Source: Deltaproteobacteria bacterium
Lineage (GTDB): Bacteria; Myxococcota; XYA12-FULL-58-9; JAUUZB01
NCBI GenBank assembly: GCA_030590185.1
Contig: JAUUZB010000081.1
Span: 1-9,165, forward strand
Direction of reading: 5' to 3'
Length of the DNA stretch: 9,165 nucleotides
Part shown: positions 6,673 to 9,165 of the stretch, in pieces
How the letters are laid out: each line of letters opens with the position of its first letter
How positions within the stretch are numbered: position 1 is the stretch's first letter
Translations under genes and position numbers: made by a program
The notes under the pieces: model-generated
Seen by the model: the letters and a program-made list of their open reading frames with translations, nothing else
Database searches by the model: none
What the model was told of the DNA's origin: nothing

Positions 6673-9165
6673 ATGCCCCGTCTCGTATCGGTCTCTCTGC
6701 TCCTCTCCGCGGCATGCGTGGTGCTCGCCGCCGGCTGTAACCGCGACGACACGAGCGGACCGGAGTGCAACACCGCCGCCGATTGCCCAGCCTCGAAGCC
6801 GTTGTGCAACAACGAGTTCTGCGTTGAGTGCGTCGACGGGGAGGACTGCGACTGCCACGAGGTTTGTGACCTCTTCGTCTGCCGGGCCCTCGGGCCCTCC
6901 TACGCCGGCGACCGTTACCTGTACGATGCCCACGGCACCTGGACCTACGATCCGGGGAGCGAGACCTACAGCCTCGATGGCCTGTGTGTCACCGACTCCG
7001 ACTGTGTCATTGGCCACCTCTGCAACCCCCTGACCTCTGGCTGCGTACCGACCGCTGAGTTCGACACCGACTGCACCCCGGGTGGCTCCCTGCCTTGTCC
7101 GGCCGGCCAGGAGTGCGATCCCGGCATCGAGAAGTGCATGCCCGCCGCCCTGTGCCAGACCGACTTCAACTGTTGCGGCGCCGAGGATTTCGTGTGCGAC
7201 GCCGCCTTCGGTCAGATCGGCCTGTGCATTCCCAACCGCGGAGAGTGCACCGCGCCGGATCCGATCACCTCCACCTGTCCCTTCCTGCCCCGCGAGTCGG
7301 GGGGGGATTGCGGCGGCGAGTCCTGTTGCCCGGCGGAGCGCTTCTGCTCGCACTTTGGTGCCTGCGTGGAGTGCGTCTGCGATCTCGACTGCAACCCATT
7401 GGGCGCCGACCACGGCCTCAAGTGTTACACCCCGGACCACACCTGCCGGCCCAGCGACTACTGCCTGGACACCAGCGAGTGCGAGGCGGACGAGTCCTGC
7501 GATCTGGAGAACACCACCTGCAAGCCCTTCTGCGACGACGAGAACGACTACCTGGTTTGCCGCGGCGACGAATTCTGCCTCGAAACCTATAACGTCTGCC
7601 GTCCGCTGAGCGACAAACCCTGCGCACCGGACGACTGGGAGCCGAACGAGAGTCTCGAGCAAGCGCTGAACCGCGGCGTCTCCCTCGCCACGCCCGCTAT
7701 GAACGACAGCACCGTGGTGGAGAACCTCTCCCTGTGCGCCGGGGACGACGATTGGTTCACCCTCGAGCTCGAGGCGAGTGACCGCATTCAGATCGTCGGC
7801 AGCCGTATCGGCACCCTCAACGGTCGTATCCGCGTGTACGCCCCGGACCGCGTCACCCGGCTCGGGATCGAGGGACGTTTCGGCAGTGAGGTGGACTTCG
7901 CGGAGATGACCGCCAACACCAGCGGCACCTATTATGTCAATGTCTCCCCGGTTTCCTCCGAGGGGTTCTACGCCCTGACCGTCTCCCGCACGCCGGGGGT
8001 GGCCTGCGTCGATCCGTACGAGGAGGCGGAGGGCAGCAACGATGTGCCGGCGGCCGCCGATGTCTTGTACGACTACAACTTCCCGGGCGCCCCGACCGAT
8101 TGCGAGCTCAGCGCCAGCGGAGGCGTCGAGACCGTGGCCTGCGAAGACGTGATGCAGATCTGCGAAGGGGATGTCGATTACTTCCTGGTCAACGTGCCGA
8201 CCGGGGGCGACCTCGACGTTTGGATCGACGGCTTCGCCGGGGATCTGGACCTGGCGCTGTACGGACCCTTTGACCAGGCCCTGGCCGCCACCACCGCGGT
8301 ACCGTTGTCGCGCAGCGACGGGCTCAACGCCATCGAACGGGTGAGCGCCACGGCGCGGTCCGCCGGGTTTTTCCTGATCGGCGTCGAGCCGGGTCTTGGG
8401 ATCTCCAGCTACGACATCCACGCGCAGATCAAAGAGGCGGTGAACCCGTGCCCCGAGGACACCTACGACGACCCGGACGCGTCGGGGGTTGGCACCACCT
8501 CACCCACGTCGCTGGTCGTCGATCCGATCGGGCTCAACGACGACGCTGGCCTCGCCACGCAGGTGGCGTTGATCGCGGGCGGCACCGTCACCGTCAACGC
8601 CGAGGCCTTGAGCCTCTGTCGCGGTGACGTCGATTGGTTCGAGCTCGGCCGGGATAGCTCCGGTCTGTTCGTGGCCCTCGGTGAGGGCAACCGCGTGGAG
8701 GTCACCTTGGTCACGGACGAGGCATCGCCACTCGGCCTGATCACCCTGGCCGGTGGCGCCGACCCGGAGCAGATGGACCTCGGCTCCGCCAACCCCGCGG
8801 ACGCGGTTCACCAGCTCACCATCGGGCGCACCAGCGGTGGCGAGCCCTACTATCTCAAAGTCGTCGGCACCACCGCCAACGCGGCCCACGTCTCCTACCG
8901 TTTGGAGATCGCTCTGGTCGAGCCGCCGGCCTGTGGCGACGACGTGTTCGAGGACAGCGCGGCCTCGAACGACGCGCCCGCCGTGGCGACCGTCCTGGAT
9001 CCCGTCGACGGTTGGCCCATGGCCGCCGAAGAGGACTTCACCTACGTCGCCTCCGGCGCAGATGTATTGACCCTCTGCCCGGGCAATGACGATTGGTACC
9101 GGATCACGGTGCCGGCGGGCACCCAGGTCGCCGTTTGGACCCATCACGATCCATCCCTGGCCGAC
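6673..9165 (+). CDS. Large Cys-rich lipoprotein with four PPC-type repeats, partial at right edge
   Basis: The frame from ATG 6673 stays open for 831 codons to the window edge without a stop. AGAGG at 6662-6666 supports the start. Residues 1-21 are a signal peptide with lipobox LAAGC (Cys22). Residues about 32-317 are very Cys-dense, roughly 43 Cys after the lipid Cys, in patterns such as CNTAADCPASKPLC and CLDTSECEADESC; these suggest many small disulfide-bonded modules like those in myxobacterial surface proteins. From about 319 onward, four repeats resemble the PPC (pre-peptidase C-terminal) beta-sandwich, starting near 319, 444, 592 and 753 and marked by LCAGDDDWF (354), ICEGDVDYF (497), LCRGDVDWF (649) and LCPGNDDWY (801). 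The second has GDLDLALYGP, the usual PPC core. The last repeat is cut by the edge. No protease domain is seen in the visible part. Likely exported to the envelope or surface; function and total length are unknown. Confidence 0.9.
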   Translation, partial: MPRLVSVSLLLSAACVVLAAGCNRDDTSGPECNTAADCPASKPLCNNEFCVECVDGEDCDCHEVCDLFVCRALGPSYAGDRYLYDAHGTWTYDPGSETYSLDGLCVTDSDCVIGHLCNPLTSGCVPTAEFDTDCTPGGSLPCPAGQECDPGIEKCMPAALCQTDFNCCGAEDFVCDAAFGQIGLCIPNRGECTAPDPITSTCPFLPRESGGDCGGESCCPAERFCSHFGACVECVCDLDCNPLGADHGLKCYTPDHTCRPSDYCLDTSECEADESCDLENTTCKPFCDDENDYLVCRGDEFCLETYNVCRPLSDKPCAPDDWEPNESLEQALNRGVSLATPAMNDSTVVENLSLCAGDDDWFTLELEASDRIQIVGSRIGTLNGRIRVYAPDRVTRLGIEGRFGSEVDFAEMTANTSGTYYVNVSPVSSEGFYALTVSRTPGVACVDPYEEAEGSNDVPAAADVLYDYNFPGAPTDCELSASGGVETVACEDVMQICEGDVDYFLVNVPTGGDLDVWIDGFAGDLDLALYGPFDQALAATTAVPLSRSDGLNAIERVSATARSAGFFLIGVEPGLGISSYDIHAQIKEAVNPCPEDTYDDPDASGVGTTSPTSLVVDPIGLNDDAGLATQVALIAGGTVTVNAEALSLCRGDVDWFELGRDSSGLFVALGEGNRVEVTLVTDEASPLGLITLAGGADPEQMDLGSANPADAVHQLTIGRTSGGEPYYLKVVGTTANAAHVSYRLEIALVEPPACGDDVFEDSAASNDAPAVATVLDPVDGWPMAAEEDFTYVASGADVLTLCPGNDDWYRITVPAGTQVAVWTHHDPSLAD

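Noticed and set aside
6577..8421. 614-codon minus-strand open frame opposite the Cys-rich lipoprotein gene
   Set aside because: No recognisable domains and biased composition. Its C-terminal end reads through the heptamer repeat. The plus frame has a signal peptide, RBS, Cys modules and PPC repeats.
1..9165. tRNA, rRNA, CRISPR array, insertion sequence or transposase
   Set aside because: I looked for cloverleaf-like segments, spaced direct repeats and terminal inverted repeats with transposase motifs and saw none; the only tandem repeat is the 31-bp heptamer array, which has no spacers.

Overview
The window is GC-rich DNA from what looks like a myxobacterium-type organism (Myxococcota, formerly Deltaproteobacteria). 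I infer this from three things: the gene order of the chemosensory cluster, the run of large lipoproteins with PKD, PPC and Cys-rich segments, and the strongly G/C-biased third codon positions, which also create long open frames on the opposite strand. No taxonomic marker is present, so this is an inference from gene style.

Left part (1-2380, minus strand): a tightly packed chemosensory operon, read right to left. It encodes a methyl-accepting protein with almost no periplasmic part (2380-1091), a CheW coupling protein (1094-570), a CheY-type receiver (573-184) and the start of a CheA-type kinase (165-1, running off the left edge). The first three genes are joined by two ATGA start/stop overlaps. 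The order MCP-CheW-CheY-CheA matches the core of the Myxococcus dif locus (difA-C-D-E, without difB). The cheA reading frame is interrupted by an in-frame TAG at 46-48, ten codons before the HSVKG phosphorylation motif. As written, the kinase cannot be made from its normal start.

Middle (2381-2609): a 229-bp divergent intergenic region that should hold the promoters of the minus-strand chemosensory operon and the plus-strand lipoprotein genes. It contains two short palindromes but no convincing -35/-10 pair.

Right part (2610-9165, plus strand): three consecutive genes for predicted secreted lipoproteins. The first two (2610-4529 and 4617-6539) are tandem paralogs of 639 and 640 residues with the same layout: lipobox, Ig-like segments, PKD-like domain, and a C-terminal beta-rich domain resembling the DUF2135/YfaP group. 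The third (6673 to the right edge, 831 codons, no stop reached) has a Cys-dense N-terminal region followed by four PPC-type repeats. A heptanucleotide tandem repeat (unit GCTGAYA) lies just upstream of it.

How the genes work together is not shown by the sequence. If the chemosensory system is Dif-like, it would signal to surface properties such as exopolysaccharide, and the divergent lipoproteins would be plausible envelope or surface components. That link rests on adjacency alone.
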